From Perkinsus olseni (lineage: Eukaryota; Perkinsozoa; Perkinsida; Perkinsidae): a stretch of DNA of 51,312 bases. The notes below the pieces were generated by a model that saw nothing but the letters and a program-made list of their open reading frames with translations, was not told the origin of the DNA and searched no databases. Positions 1 through 10,620 of this stretch are shown here, one piece after another. The stretch lies in contig JABANP010000393.1 in NCBI GenBank assembly GCA_013115135.1, forward strand, positions 1 to 51,312, in the 5' to 3' direction. How positions within the stretch are numbered: the first letter of the stretch is position 1; each line of letters begins with the position of its first letter. The position numbers were made by a program, and so were the translations under genes.

Positions 1-105
1 TCCGCCGAGATCGGTAAGAAATGGCAAGTGTGCAAGATTGTCATTGCGTACAGAGCGTTTGCGGTAGACGCCACTGGCATCATGCCAGGTCTAGGCTTCT
101 TGTAG
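1..105 (+). CDS. possible 3' end of a gene entering from the left
   Basis: Frame 1 is open from the first base and closes at a TAG at 103-105, giving 34 codons that end in PGLGFL. It could be the last exon of a gene whose body lies outside the window. A second open stretch at 136-330 (64 codons) could belong to the same locus after an intron, but I see no convincing splice pair between them. I recognise no family. Such short open frames also occur by chance, so this is weak. Confidence 0.22.
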   Translation, partial: SAEIGKKWQVCKIVIAYRAFAVDATGIMPGLGFL

Positions 106-330
106 GAAAATTATTCGTTTGTCGATTATGATAATTTGACCTCTCGGTGGCCTTGGCAGCAGTATCAGGTCGAATTGAAGGGCCAAGTTCGCCAGTTCCT
201 TCCAGTAGGATTCATTTGTAATCCTCCCGGAGGATTATTGTCGATTGAATCTGCGTTTCATCGCCTCTCACAGCATCTCCATGGCTTGGAGGAGAAGAAC
301 TCGTTATTCTTGCCGATTCATGATCGTTAA

Positions 331-760
331 TCTTCGACAGCAGTAAAAATTTTGAAGATGGGCAGTACCGCACTAACGCCACATCACGCGAGCAACAACG
401 GAATTTTTATCGTCTGGTGTCTTTCACGTTACCCCGCTTGAATTTGCCTTCGGAACAGTACCCCCATGGCATAGGGTGTTCTTGGCGGCGAGGAAATGGT
501 TCGTTCCTTGGCGACCAAATTATCGTTACCGAATGCGTTCGTCTCCCCTGAAGTGAAGATTACGTCAATCGTGGATCCTGATGTTATCGTTCGAATAAAG
601 ACATACCTGTGGATAAAAAAATTGAGGTAATAGATCTCTCGCCCAATAAAATTTCATTAATAATAGTAAAATTTTTCAAAATTGACTAATTTTTCGCCGG
701 AGTGTACTTGGCGTGGGTGCAGCAGGTTCGACCACCGTCTTAGAAGATTGACTGTTTGCG
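331..760. other. intergenic, with one B-box-like site
   Basis: I see no coding frame here. Near the right end (725-733) the string GGTTCGACC matches the core of a tRNA B box, but I could not fold a tRNA around it. It lies about 90 bases upstream of the preferred start of the next gene. Confidence 0.3.
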
Positions 761-823
761 ATGCCCACGTGCGGAGCTCTCGTGCCTTTCTTATTGTTAT
801 CGTTTGATGCAAGTCAGTTGAAG

Positions 824-2041
824 ATGTTAATCGCTGCTACATGCCTGAGGCTCTTCTTCATATTATGTCTCCTGTTACCCCTATTCTGCGACGGCCAGCT
901 CAGTAATTTATTGGTGTCTCCGTCGGAGCAACTTGTCGTGGAAGTGGCCAAGTGGAGCTCAACGGCGTCTACAGGCCCACCGCGAGTCGCCGTTGTTCTG
1001 CATAGTGACGGCCTCCTCGACTACTCAAAGCACTGCGAGCTCAACCGAGTGTTCGGGGCTGACCACGTGGGTGATCAGGGAGAGAGATCTCACGACATCA
1101 GCGCTGAGCTCGATCGGATAGCTGCTTCGGTCGCTGGTGACCCGGAGTTCGCCCGGGTACGGTTTATCCGGGCAACCAAGGTTGACCCGCGGCAAGCACG
1201 AATCACCGTGTTTATCGGCAAGGACTGCCAAGCTTCCCTTCAAGTGACAGCTCAAACGGCGTTCCATCTCCTGCCCGAGTGGTTGGTCGAGGTCGACCTA
1301 CCACTGTCACACTATGACCACATACCGGAATGGCTTCTCCAGACGGCGGTGGAGCGAGGGCTACCACTGCTGATCATGAGCACTGAGAGGGCGCTCTCGG
1401 GGGCGCTTTCCTATGGGTATCTAGCTGACATGAGAGCCCACCAGCATACCGGGTGTCACCATCATTCTCGGAGAGTTCGCCCGGTCCACAACGCTAGTGG
1501 ATACTGCAACCCGTTGAGTTTAAGAGAAGACACTCCTTTGTGTAGAAGGCAGCTTTTAGTGGTTCAACAATCTGATGGAAATAACGAAACTCAGCTCCTA
1601 GACTATAGCCATGGTGACGCCTACTTCCACAGCGATGACGATAGTGAAAATTTACAGTCCTGGATTGAGGATTATTTTTATTCGAGATTGACGCCAAGTG
1701 CATCGCTTGTGGTAGAAGAGGATGGTCGGGGGCACAAGGGCGGCCCGGACGTGTTCAAGATTCTCTTCGTCGCACTTCTGGTGGCAGCGCCGCACTACAC
1801 GTTCGTAAAATTCAACGTGGCTTGTGCTGCCTCTATTCTGGTCATAGCCTTTGGTGGAAACATTCCCGGTTCAATCATCGGCGTTCTGCTGGTGGCCTCT
1901 CGGCGAGCTCGAGAAGTGTCTAATTTCGCGGCGACCTTCAGCTCCTACCTGGCGGTGGGTTTGTCATCTTTACTAATGTTTGGCAGTCATAGCGCCTGTC
2001 TACTCTGCCTCACCGGTACCTGTTCGTCAGGAGGAGCCTGA
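824..2041 (+). CDS. intronless secreted or membrane protein, unknown function
   Basis: This is an uninterrupted frame of 426 codons from ATG 761. I prefer the ATG at 824 (405 residues), because it opens directly into a signal peptide or anchor (MLIAATCLRLFFILCLLLP, then LFCDG). A hydrophilic domain of about 300 residues follows, with a His-rich patch (GCHHH) and scattered Cys. The last roughly 95 residues contain two or three hydrophobic segments (around ILFVALLVAAP, CAASILVIAFGG and YLAVGLSSLLMF). The predicted topology is a luminal domain tethered by C-terminal helices. I recognise no family. The lack of introns contrasts with most neighbours. Ending in a Cys- and Gly-rich tail (CLTGTCSSGGA) is unusual but proves nothing. 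Confidence 0.7.
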   Translation: MLIAATCLRLFFILCLLLPLFCDGQLSNLLVSPSEQLVVEVAKWSSTASTGPPRVAVVLHSDGLLDYSKHCELNRVFGADHVGDQGERSHDISAELDRIAASVAGDPEFARVRFIRATKVDPRQARITVFIGKDCQASLQVTAQTAFHLLPEWLVEVDLPLSHYDHIPEWLLQTAVERGLPLLIMSTERALSGALSYGYLADMRAHQHTGCHHHSRRVRPVHNASGYCNPLSLREDTPLCRRQLLVVQQSDGNNETQLLDYSHGDAYFHSDDDSENLQSWIEDYFYSRLTPSASLVVEEDGRGHKGGPDVFKILFVALLVAAPHYTFVKFNVACAASILVIAFGGNIPGSIIGVLLVASRRAREVSNFAATFSSYLAVGLSSLLMFGSHSACLLCLTGTCSSGGA

Positions 2042-2570
2042 CACTAAGTGAAGCTCGAGTATCGGGTCAACTATCGTGTAGGCTAATGAAGTCTCAGCTT
2101 ACCAGTTCACAGATAACTTAGTTGAGATTGATACACCTGCACCCTTTACCGTCGTATAGCTAGTTTTTAACCCTCTGTCATTTTGTAAGAATTGGTTATT
2201 TAGCAAAGACAAGTTTCATCAAATCTGTGTTGAGTTCGTGCACGGGAGTCTGTCTTCAATTGCACTCGTGTGAGTTCATTTATGATGGGAAATCTAAGGC
2301 GGAATCTTTTTATGAGTTCAGTGACAGCTATACGCTGCTCAGCATGCCTTAACATCAACTGCCAATTTTCGAAAACGTGCAGCACAACGCCTGCAGCACT
2401 TCTCATCACAACTCCCAGTAGCAATGTGCGACAATGGCAGCTAGACGATTGAAGCGCCTTCTAGCTGTCATGTACGGCTAGAGTTGTTGACGATTTACTC
2501 TGCCTCTGTTCGAACCGGTACTTATTGTGTGGTCGTGAAAGTAATTTTTTGGTGTTAGTATTTTTTCAAA
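2042..2570. other. intergenic or 5' part of the next gene
   Basis: I see no clear gene. The open frames at 2200-2424 (-) and 2270-2452 (+) look like chance. A GTTCGAAC core at 2510-2520 resembles a decayed B box and lies shortly before the acceptor-like TGTTAG near 2554, so part of this stretch may be an intron of the next gene. Confidence 0.3.
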
Positions 2571-3513
2571 GTGTCCTCACCAACCGTTGACTTGAAGACT
2601 TTCCTCTCGGCACCCATCAAGTCCGAAGCTCCAGTTGATTCTGGGGCTGCGAGTACTTCTTCTCTGGAGGAGGTTGTATTCGCGAGGAAGCCTAGATGCC
2701 TTGTGTAAGTATCTTAGTCCCTTGTTTGATACCATGGTCAACCTTGGATACGTCTTTTTGTCAGGTATCTAGTACGTCGTCTTGGCTGAGGTTTATGTCA
2801 ATACGCAGCCCTGAGGCTCTCTGCGATCTCTGAGGTTAGTCGCCTTTCGTGTGCTGTTTGGTAACGGCTTTCACTGTGCAGATGCTGGCTGCGGAATTCA
2901 ATTGTGACCATGTTCTAGTAACATGGCAACAAGGCGACGCGAATGCCTTGGAGAACTTCAACGATGCGAAAGTGAGTTCACCTCGTTGTGGTGACTTGAG
3001 TGATCGGGCTTATCCTCAGGTCTCTGACCCTACTCGTCTGTTCTCTGCCTCTGATGACAAATTGTAAGTTTACACGCTTCTTTGGTTCTCATTGTTATCG
3101 TCGTTGACAGGTACCGAGCTTGTAGTGCTCATGGTGGTTGGTCGATGGTGAAAACTCTCACTCAGGGGGAGTTCATGAGCAGGAGCTTCTTCAAGGTAAG
3201 TGGGTGGTCTGGTCATGCGAGACGTCCATCATTGAAACTTGTCTGTCAGAAATTGGGTGCATTCAATCACAACTATAAGGGTGGCAGCCTCAACGGTTCT
3301 GCTGTGGTAGTTCTCGAGAATGCCGCGGATGGCAAGGGAGCTGAAGTTCTGTAAGTTTTCGCTCGCAACGTTGCGTAACACACATTTGAGCTCAGTTACT
3401 CGTTGGCTAACAGTGAGTCATTCGACGCTAGTGGTGTTGTGAAGGCTCTTGGTGGCAGTGAAGAGCAAGCTTCTTTGGCGGCTAAGAGAGCTGAGGAAGC
3501 CGTTGACAAGTAG
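2571..3513 (+). CDS. seven-exon protein, unknown function, 5' end unresolved
   Basis: Exons that keep a single frame are 2571?-2702, 2773-2790, 2882-2971, 3020-3063, 3111-3195, 3250-3350 and 3414-3513 (TAG). All introns are short (48-70 nt) with GT...AG ends. The joined protein runs through NCDHVLVTWQQGDANALE, FMSRSFFKKLGAFNHN and GSAVVVLENAADGKGAEVLE and ends KRAEEAVDK. The N-terminal exon is Ser/Thr-rich (LKTFLSAPIKSEAPVDSG). I do not recognise the family and see no membrane segment. No ATG is visible in the first exon, so an upstream exon is likely. Frame continuity across six junctions is the main support. None of these introns carries an obvious tRNA-like core. Confidence 0.6.
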
Positions 3514-4292
3514 GCTGGCGTCTTGAGGAGCTAGTGCTGATTCGCTTAACTAGTTGGTTCTTTCATTCTTTGATTCACCTATCTTCTCCGGTCTGACTTG
3601 GTGATGTATTTCTGCGGAGTCTTGGCTTCTTCAGGTATGTATCAGAGAGAGCCTAAGGGCTGGGTGACTCCGACAAGAGAGAATGGTCTCGAGCATCGAA
3701 CGAATGAAGCGATTCGGTGAATTCCAATTGATGGAGACTGATTCGATGATGATGTGTCGTTGCACGAGTATTCCATACTCTGGCGTCCGGGTTTCATTGC
3801 TCTAATCGTCTTGTTATTCTTTGAGCTTATCAGACTTTTTTATCAGTTTTGGATTGTGTTGTGAGTGGGCCAAGATGAAATGTCAACGCTAAGAGAAGCT
3901 GCCGATCTTTTGAAAATCGGTTGTGAGGCATTGGTAGACGTTGCTGACTCCTGAGCTGCTTTTGTTGGAGAACTGTGACTTGGAAACATTTCGAGTTACT
4001 CTAGAATGATTATCTATCTATTGAAGACTTTTCTAGAACTTCTCCCCTTCACAAAAAGACTTTTGCCGATTAATTTGTCGCCCTAGATAGAGTTCTCAAT
4101 GTAAACGGAGAGGTATGTGCCGAGTTCCAGCTCGTATCGGGAGTCCCGATCCGGGACATCCTTGAATCTGAGTGGAAATAGCTCTGACTGGGGATGTCGG
4201 TTACACAGAGCTCGACGAAAGCTCTCAGTCCGCATACTCAAGTAGGAAAGGCTGTAGGACTAAAACGACTTCCAGTTGGCATTAGTCATGAA
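3514..4292. other. intergenic
   Basis: I see no coding frame of note. A small inverted repeat around 4138-4152 (ATCGGGAGTCCCGAT) lies between the upstream gene and the tRNA-Pro. Nothing else is recognised. Confidence 0.4.
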
Positions 4293-4364
4293 GGGCTGAG
4301 CCGAGAATCGAACCCGGGACCTCGCGCACCCGAAGCGCGAATCATACCACTAGACCACACAGCC
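4293..4364 (-). tRNA. tRNA-Pro (CGG)
   Basis: The minus strand folds into a full cloverleaf. The acceptor arm is GGCTGTG with CTCAGCC, the D arm follows GGTCTAGTGGTATGA, the anticodon stem is CGCGC/GCGCG with loop TTCGGGT (anticodon CGG), and the T arm is CCGGG-TTCGATT-CTCGG. The sequence closely follows eukaryotic tRNA-Pro. One acceptor pair (position 6 with 67) is T-T, which may be tolerated or mark early decay. A TTTT lies about 25 bases past the 3' end. Unlike most tRNA-like sequences in this window it appears to be a free-standing gene. Confidence 0.88.
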
Positions 4365-4686
4365 GATGAGGGGGTGCTTTGTCCCCCGGCGCCGTATGAT
4401 TCCCTCAGCGCGTTTTCCTAACCACCCCGTAACCTTGACTTGCCAACTCGTTTGTTTCAAGCTAGTTTCAATCCAAAACCCTTGAGTCTCCCATCAGCCT
4501 ATCAAATATTACTAGTTCCATGCTGTCGTTAGTGCTAGGCTCGCGTGTTTCTTCGCGCGTTGCGATCGCGCTTGCGTTGTTTATTGTTCTCGTCTATTCG
4601 TCTCCTAGGAGACGTGTCTCCACACGGCCCCCGAACAATGACAGTTTTACATTCTTTTCAATAATACCACTTACTGGCCTTCCACC

Positions 4687-7600
4687 ATGGCTCATCGACG
4701 AGTAAAGAATATAGATTATGATGAAGACGAGCACGGGTATTACGATGACTACTACGGTGATGATTACGGCGGCGACGATTACTGGGGCGGAGACGATGGC
4801 AATTGGTACTAAGGGGAGTTCGAATCAAGCGAAGCGATGCTTTCGATTGTTGCTTGAAGCTGATCGAGATCTAAGCTTGCGTTTCTGCTTTTATTTGGTT
4901 CGTTCGTTACGAAGGGATCTCGGAAGCCTTGACCTGTCCGGAGCTTCTGATTGCGGAATGAATCCACTTTGCACGCTAATATTCTCGGGGTAGTCCCTAA
5001 CTTCGGTACTTCCAGGTCCTACCAACCTCAGCCAAAGGCAAAATCTAAAAGCAAGGCTAGCAAGGCTGTTAAAGGTGAGTGAATGTCGTCGACGGCCATC
5101 ATCGGACTTTAACTGTTCAATGATTATCGTACATCTTCGGTTGACTATGCAAATTCTACCTGTAGTAGCAGTGTGGGTTTTTTTGACGGCCCATGATGGT
5201 GATAATGCAGGTAAAACCGATTCCAAACCAGCGGCAGGGGTGAAGAATAATTCTGGAGGAGAGAAGAAGACGACGCCGAAAAAAGCAGCAGCGGCAAAAA
5301 CACCGAGTAGTACTGGTTGGGGCGAGTAATGAAGCCTGCTATATCACATCGTACAAAATATCAGTGTAGCATAATAAATCTTAAATATTTTCAATAATAA
5401 GTTAACTTATATCTTCTATATTCCAATATAGAATATATAGACAACGTATGATATCAAGAATACATTGTGTAGTGATCAATAGTCATTAGAGTTGGGCGAC
5501 AGTACGGATACGGTCTAGTACGGAGTACAGTACGGGTACGAGTACGGCTCCGTAACCGTACTACCCGTCGCAGCGGTTCCCAAGTACCGTACTAGTACGC
5601 GTAATTTAATACACGTATGCGTTGTTTAATATACTAGGCCTTCGTAACGAAAAAAGCGGAGCTCGGCACGAAGTCTCGGGTTCGAACCCCAGCCAGGGCT
5701 TTTCCCTGTATTTTTTCGGGTTCATCTACAACGGTCCACGCTGGTTTTGGTTGGTAGAACGGGGATGGGCGCGCTTTCGTATTTTTTATAGAATATATGA
5801 ATCGAGACCTTTCGATTGGTATGCGTCCCATGAGTTCATTCAGCATAGTCGTGGAGAAATAATTTGAACGAACGAACGGACGAACGCACAAAAAAAGCGC
5901 AGAAGTGACAGTATATGCTCCGCTCGCTTCGCTCGCTCCGCAATTTAATACGTACTAGTTCTCTGTACCCGTACTAGGTTGACAGTTTCAAACCTACTCC
6001 GTACCGTACTTTCCTCGACCCCAGTACGGTTGCCCAGCTCTAATAGTCATACCATAATAGTATGAATACCGCATTGAAGCCTCAGTGACACTAGATGACA
6101 GCAGTGAAGTCTTGATGGCTGTCGCGACCCTCCGTGTTGAATTTGAGTGGGGTGATTATGAAGGTACTTCTCAACGAAGTAGAAGTCACGACGAGGTCGC
6201 TGAGGAGCTGCATGGTCGCGTAAAGGACGCAGGGCTTCTGCCGAAGGGAAGGGTGATGCCACCCGGGTTCGATTCCCCCCGAGGGTATCTTTCGTGTGGT
6301 AGATGCAGCAGTTGGTGCGGCAATCCTCGCGGTCGTTGTCGCGGGCGGAAGAGCTTGTCAAACAAGATGTGGAAGAGATTATAGCGAAGAAAGAGGAAGT
6401 GACAGCGCAGGTATTATCGGAGAATCTTAGGTTCATCCGGGGAAGATACAGAATTGGTCGGATAGTCTCATCAATCAGGCCCCTCATATTCCGAAGATGT
6501 GCTTAGTGGTTGTTGGTCATGTAGACTCCGGGAAGAGCACATTGATGGGACATCTTCTCGTTGAACTGGTAAGTGTACATTCCGCCACCGGGGATCGAAC
6601 CCGATACCTCCGTCGTGCCAGGGCCATGTATCCTCCCGAGAAATGCACCGATTCGCACGGGACGCTGCAGCGTGTGGCAAGCAGAGTTTTGAATATGCTT
6701 GGGTGAGTGTATCTTGATGGCTAGTCATTTCCTCATAATCCCATCATGATAATGGATACCACCTTTCCGCGGAATCATCCCGACGATACCCCCTCCAGGT
6801 GCTTGATGAAGGCTCAGATGAGAGGGAACGCGGTGTTACTATCGACGTTTGTGTCAAGCACTTCACCACGCCTAAAGGAACGAGGGTAATTATCGATGGT
6901 ATCTTTGTTCAGTGCGAAACACCACCTTCAACCTCGGATAATTTCACCCTTCGAAAAACGGTGCTGTATCTTCCTCTGGCGAGATTTCCTTTTCTAGGTG
7001 ACTCTACTGGATGCCCCCGGACACAAGGACTTCGTCCCTAATATGTTGCTGGGGGCAGTCCAAGCCGACTTTGCCATAGTCTTGGCTGATGTAAAGGACT
7101 TTGATAAAGGCTTCACCCGAGGGGGTAGTAGAAAGCAGGAGAGCGCGTCGCGAAAATGTTTTTGAGTGAAGGTTGGAGTCGTGTCATTTTTTTGAGACGT
7201 ATAGAAGGGTTTCAACTCCCGGTCGGGCAAGGAACGGTATTATTAGCGGACTGGCTTCGCTTCTACTAATGAGTCCTCCCATCCATTGATACAATTTCCA
7301 CCGAGAGCATTGTCCCATCGTGAAGGAGCTAGGCTCGAGACACGGTGGCCGATCATTCTCTCTCATCGGAGTCGCTGCTGCCTTATAGACCTACATGTGG
7401 TCTAAGATTTACATATTTTTGTGAAGATAGCGATCAGCTTGTTGTCGTGGGTCCCTGCTGTGGTGGCGTGAGGGTCTTGCGCGCAGCCAGACGCTCTGCA
7501 GCAGAGCGCCGTCGTTAATGCCTTGCTGTCGATTCTCTGCGATCGTCTTGAAGAGCGAATCTAGGCTCGCTTCTGGGGAAGTACGGGATAGACGTGGGAC

Positions 7601-10600
7601 GGTGAAGAGGTCTAGCGGCACACTGTCACCCTCAGTGTGATCAACAGTCGCTGTGGTAGTTAGTTTAGTCTCTGAACTTGTCAGACAATTTAATTCAACT
7701 TGTTTACCTGAACAAGATTCGTTTTCAATACGCGTTGATCATTATTGTCAGGTCAAACCAAAGAGCATATCAGATTGCTAAGGGCCCTTGGGATTACCAA
7801 GATTATAGTAGCGATTAATAAGATGGACTTAGTGGGTAGTATCGGGTGTAGTATGAATGGAGAAGGGAGACGTGTAACGTTTGGGGTAGGAGTGATGGAG
7901 ATATTGATGATCGGAGTGGAATGACTTCAATGATTCAGCTGAAGCTCCAAATTTTTTTTTCACTACTCCCAAAGGGCTTCTTTTGCGGGCGTGGAAATAT
8001 GGTCCGGTGGTGGAGTTCATGGTTCATTATCCTTTCACCCAGGATCAAATCCCGGGGTGTATTGACTGCAAAGGTTATGCATTTTCAGATTATTCCCAAG
8101 AGCGGTATGATAGAGTCCACGATGAGCTGCAGACGTTCATCGAGGGGGAGTGCGGTTTCAAGGGCCACAATGTCACCTACGTAAAACAACTCGAACCTTC
8201 GCTCTCAAACTAGCGATTATTCGCACAGTCTTGATGCAGTCGATAGACTCAAAAAGGCCATTCTTAACGGAATAGCTCGATCTAATCTCTCAAATATTAC
8301 CCTTGGGATCGTGAATCGCTCTCGAGTTGAATCGACGCATCTTTGCTGATTAGTGATGGGGTCTTCCAGCTGTCGTCTTGGTTAAGTATTGTCTTCGTTG
8401 AAGCATCAATGGTCAGTTACCTACCGCAGGATTTGTGGGGGAGAATTTGGTCAAACGAGAGAATCCGAAGCTGAACTCGTGGTGGGCGGGTAAGTAGTTC
8501 GGGGCACGTTCTTGGTGGTTTGAGAGATCGAGATATTCTTTGGTTATTGGACTTCTTCTTCACAACAGTAGTCACTATGTAATATCGACAAGCTTCACTG
8601 GTACGTTTCTTCACCGTCTCCTTGACACTAGCCAAATGTATTGCCTGTGTAATTGCTAGATGAACAGAGAGGTCAGACTATGGTGATTGTGATCTCTTCA
8701 CTACTGCGTTCACAACAATCTTCCTATGTAGAATACCAGGATGTGGTGATGGAGGAAGAAGCGAGATAGTTATCAGTATCACTCTCCTATTTATCATAGT
8801 CGTGAGGCTCCCCGATCGATCCGATATATTTCTATTCCCTTTCGGGTAGTATCCAAACATCATAATATATTTAATACTTGTATAAGGCGATAGACGCCCT
8901 CGTGGTCATGATAAGAGTGGTGACAGGTGACACGTTGGTAACGGCCATCGATAAGCTTGCTGAATCGGCGGCCATGGACGGGGCTGCTACAAAGGCTTCG
9001 CTCTCAGCACCTTTGAGAATAGCAGTGGCAGATGTATACAAGTCTAGCAGTGGGGCTCAGGTGGGGATATCCGAGGTTGAACCTGGCAGGATACGAAAGA
9101 GGTCGGAGTCGATTGCTGCCGTGATGACTCAGATATCTGGTCGTGTGGAGCAGGGGATGTTCAAGAGTGGACAAAAAGTTGTTGTTCTTCCTGGTCGAGG
9201 GGACGACTCAAGTGCATGCACAATCAAGAATGTGTAGGCCCCTGCTGGTGGCGATGGTAACCTAGCTAGCTGATCATAAACAACTGTGCACAGGGTATAT
9301 CGAATCCTCTTGCGGATACCGTTCTGGTTCATATCAGATGGTAGCAGCTAGATTGGTTCCGAGAATGAGCGTTCGGAAATGGACGTTTTCGTTCACGCTG
9401 GAAGGCGATTAACTCGTTTTATGGTATGTAGCATTTAAACTCTTGCGCGCAAGATTTTATTTTTCGGCCTTTGTGAAAGTTCGAGAGAATATCATGAACG
9501 TTAGCTGTTGACTAGGCTTCCACGATAGCAACGTGACGAGGTCACTTGGTGATGATCTTACGTCTCCTGTTCTAGGTATCGTAATGGTGAGGATGTTCAA
9601 ATGGGCGTGAATGCCGAGGGATGCCCGGGGGACTACATCGATCTAGCGACCTTACAAGGTGATTAGACTGATCTTCTCGCAGGGACTCCTTATTCCTGCA
9701 TTCCGTGCTTTGAACGCCGGGGCGAACGAAAAGGGTCCCTTCTTGATCGTGCGCGGTGTATGAGAGAGCGATCCGACCTTAGCCTTGGCTCCTGGATGGG
9801 ATTGCCCTTGGTAGGTGTGGACCCCTACATGGTAACTAGAGGCTCAGTGCTCTGCGCCAACAATGCTACTGCCTGCCGAGTTTCCAGTGTCATCCGAGCT
9901 AAGATTGTCGTTTTCGACACGTCTGTTCCGATCGTCAAGGGTCAGCAGGTGAAAAAAGAGAATATGCATCGACTGCGTTCTTTGGGTTATGGCAACCTCC
10001 AGGTCATGCTGTATGCGCATGCGTGCGTGGAGTCTGCGACGGTAACGCGATTTATAGCGCTGGAGGGGAAGAAGGCTCCTCCACCAGGCGTTCGACCGAG
10101 ACCTATCAAGTAAGCTCTGCCCTAGTTTACGAGGGGATAGTCTGAAAGGGGGTTTTACTTTGTTACCTTCATTGCCGATGCCTCACACCCTGTGGGCGTC
10201 TCTCCGATATCACGACACGATCAGTCACTGCGGGGGCGTTCAATGAACGAATTCTGAGATCCAGAATCGATTCTGGAATGGAATTTTGCGTATAAAAATC
10301 AGTTCCAACTTGGAACTTCCAAGATCGATTCTGAGTTCCGAACTCTCTGGGAATGTCGAAAGGCTTGATGATGGTTCAGGTAATGCTGTTTCCATTCTAG
10401 GTGTCTGACCAAGGGTGACTGTTGCACGGTCGAGCTGACGCTACAGCATCCGATCTGTACCGATCCCATAGGTACGATGGTGTCACTCGTTAATTCGTTC
10501 CAACTTATGATTCATCGTCTTTGCTCAGCTCATAAGGGGTCACTTGCAAAGGCGACGAGTCTGTCAAGGGTCGTCTTGCGTGACAGAGGAGAGACCGTCG

Positions 10601-10620
10601 CTGCTGGGCTGATAGTGTGA
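4687..10620 (+). CDS. HBS1: HBS1-like translational GTPase
   Basis: This is the eRF3/EF1A-family GTPase that works with Dom34/Pelota to rescue stalled ribosomes in the cytosol. The N-terminus is typical ([20 protein letters not shown], then a Gly/Asp-rich run). The GTPase domain starts at 6496: G1 GHVDSGKST, a switch region ending [20 protein letters not shown]3 [12 protein letters not shown] and G4 INKMDLV. Domain II starts around [13 protein letters not shown] and domain III ends [10 protein letters not shown]. Supported exons: 4687-4805, 5016-5074, 5211-5315, 6086-6195, 6303-6410, 6431-6568, 6622-6702, 6799-6886, 6998-7126, 7752-7835, 8089-8189, 8451-8513, about 8923-9233, 9576-9658, 9811-9948, 10003-10108, 10400-10470 and 10529-10620. 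The G5 exon between 8190 and 8450 was not resolved. The 54-nt intron at 9949-10002 is 3n and stop-free. At least four introns carry tRNA-like sequence. Confidence 0.93.
5487..6042. mobile_element. hAT-type MITE in an HBS1 intron
   Basis: A 556-bp non-autonomous element. The left end reads TAGAGTTGGGC and the right end is its inverse, GCCCAGCTCTA. It is flanked by perfect 8-bp target-site duplications ATAGTCAT (5479-5486 and 6043-6050). TAGAGYTGGGC termini with 8-bp duplications are the signature of the hAT superfamily. The subterminal regions are rich in TACGG/CCGTA motifs, in opposite orientation at the two ends, as expected for transposase-binding repeats. There is no transposase frame. The interior contains a B-box core GGTTCGAACCCC (about 5674) followed by CTTTTC, so a tRNA-like fragment may be part of the cargo. 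The element lies inside the 770-nt third intron of HBS1. Confidence 0.88.
6196..6302 (+). other. tRNA-derived intron of HBS1 (sense)
   Basis: A 107-nt intron (donor GTCGCT, acceptor GTGGTAG) holds an A-box-like TGGTCGCGTAAAGG and a perfect B box GGTTCGATTCC at 6266-6276, followed by GGTATCTTTC. The tRNA-like body fills nearly the whole intron. A donor at 6164 is an alternative but breaks the frame of the next exon. Confidence 0.7.
6569..6621 (-). other. 53-nt HBS1 intron made of an antisense tRNA T arm
   Basis: The flanking exons are fixed by HBS1 homology (GHLLVEL before, GHVSSREMH after), so the intron is exactly 53 nt, from GTAAGTG to TGCCAG. Its centre, GGGGATCGAACCCGATACC, is a B box and T arm on the minus strand (GGTTCGATCC at 6592-6601). 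Confidence 0.8.
7836..8088 (+). other. HBS1 intron with a tRNA-Glu-like sequence
   Basis: A 253-nt intron. From about 7993 it contains ATGGTCCGGTGGT (A box, as in tRNA-Glu), then CCTTTCACCCAGG (the Glu anticodon loop with TTC at 8034-8036), then a degenerate B box GGATCAAATCC (8042-8052). The order and spacing match a decayed tRNA-Glu(TTC) in the sense of the gene. Confidence 0.72.
9234..9575 (+). other. HBS1 intron with A- and B-box-like sites
   Basis: A 342-nt intron with TGGCGATGG (9249-9257), which fits an A box, and TATATCGAATCC (about 9296-9307), a weak B box 47 nt later, roughly the spacing of a tRNA gene. It is more decayed than the copies above. Confidence 0.5.

Noticed and set aside
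6669..6681. CTGCAG as acceptor of the 53-nt HBS1 intron (giving a 102-nt intron)
   Set aside because: It would delete the conserved [20 protein letters not shown] segment and break the frame of YAWVLDE; the acceptor at 6620-6621 keeps both.
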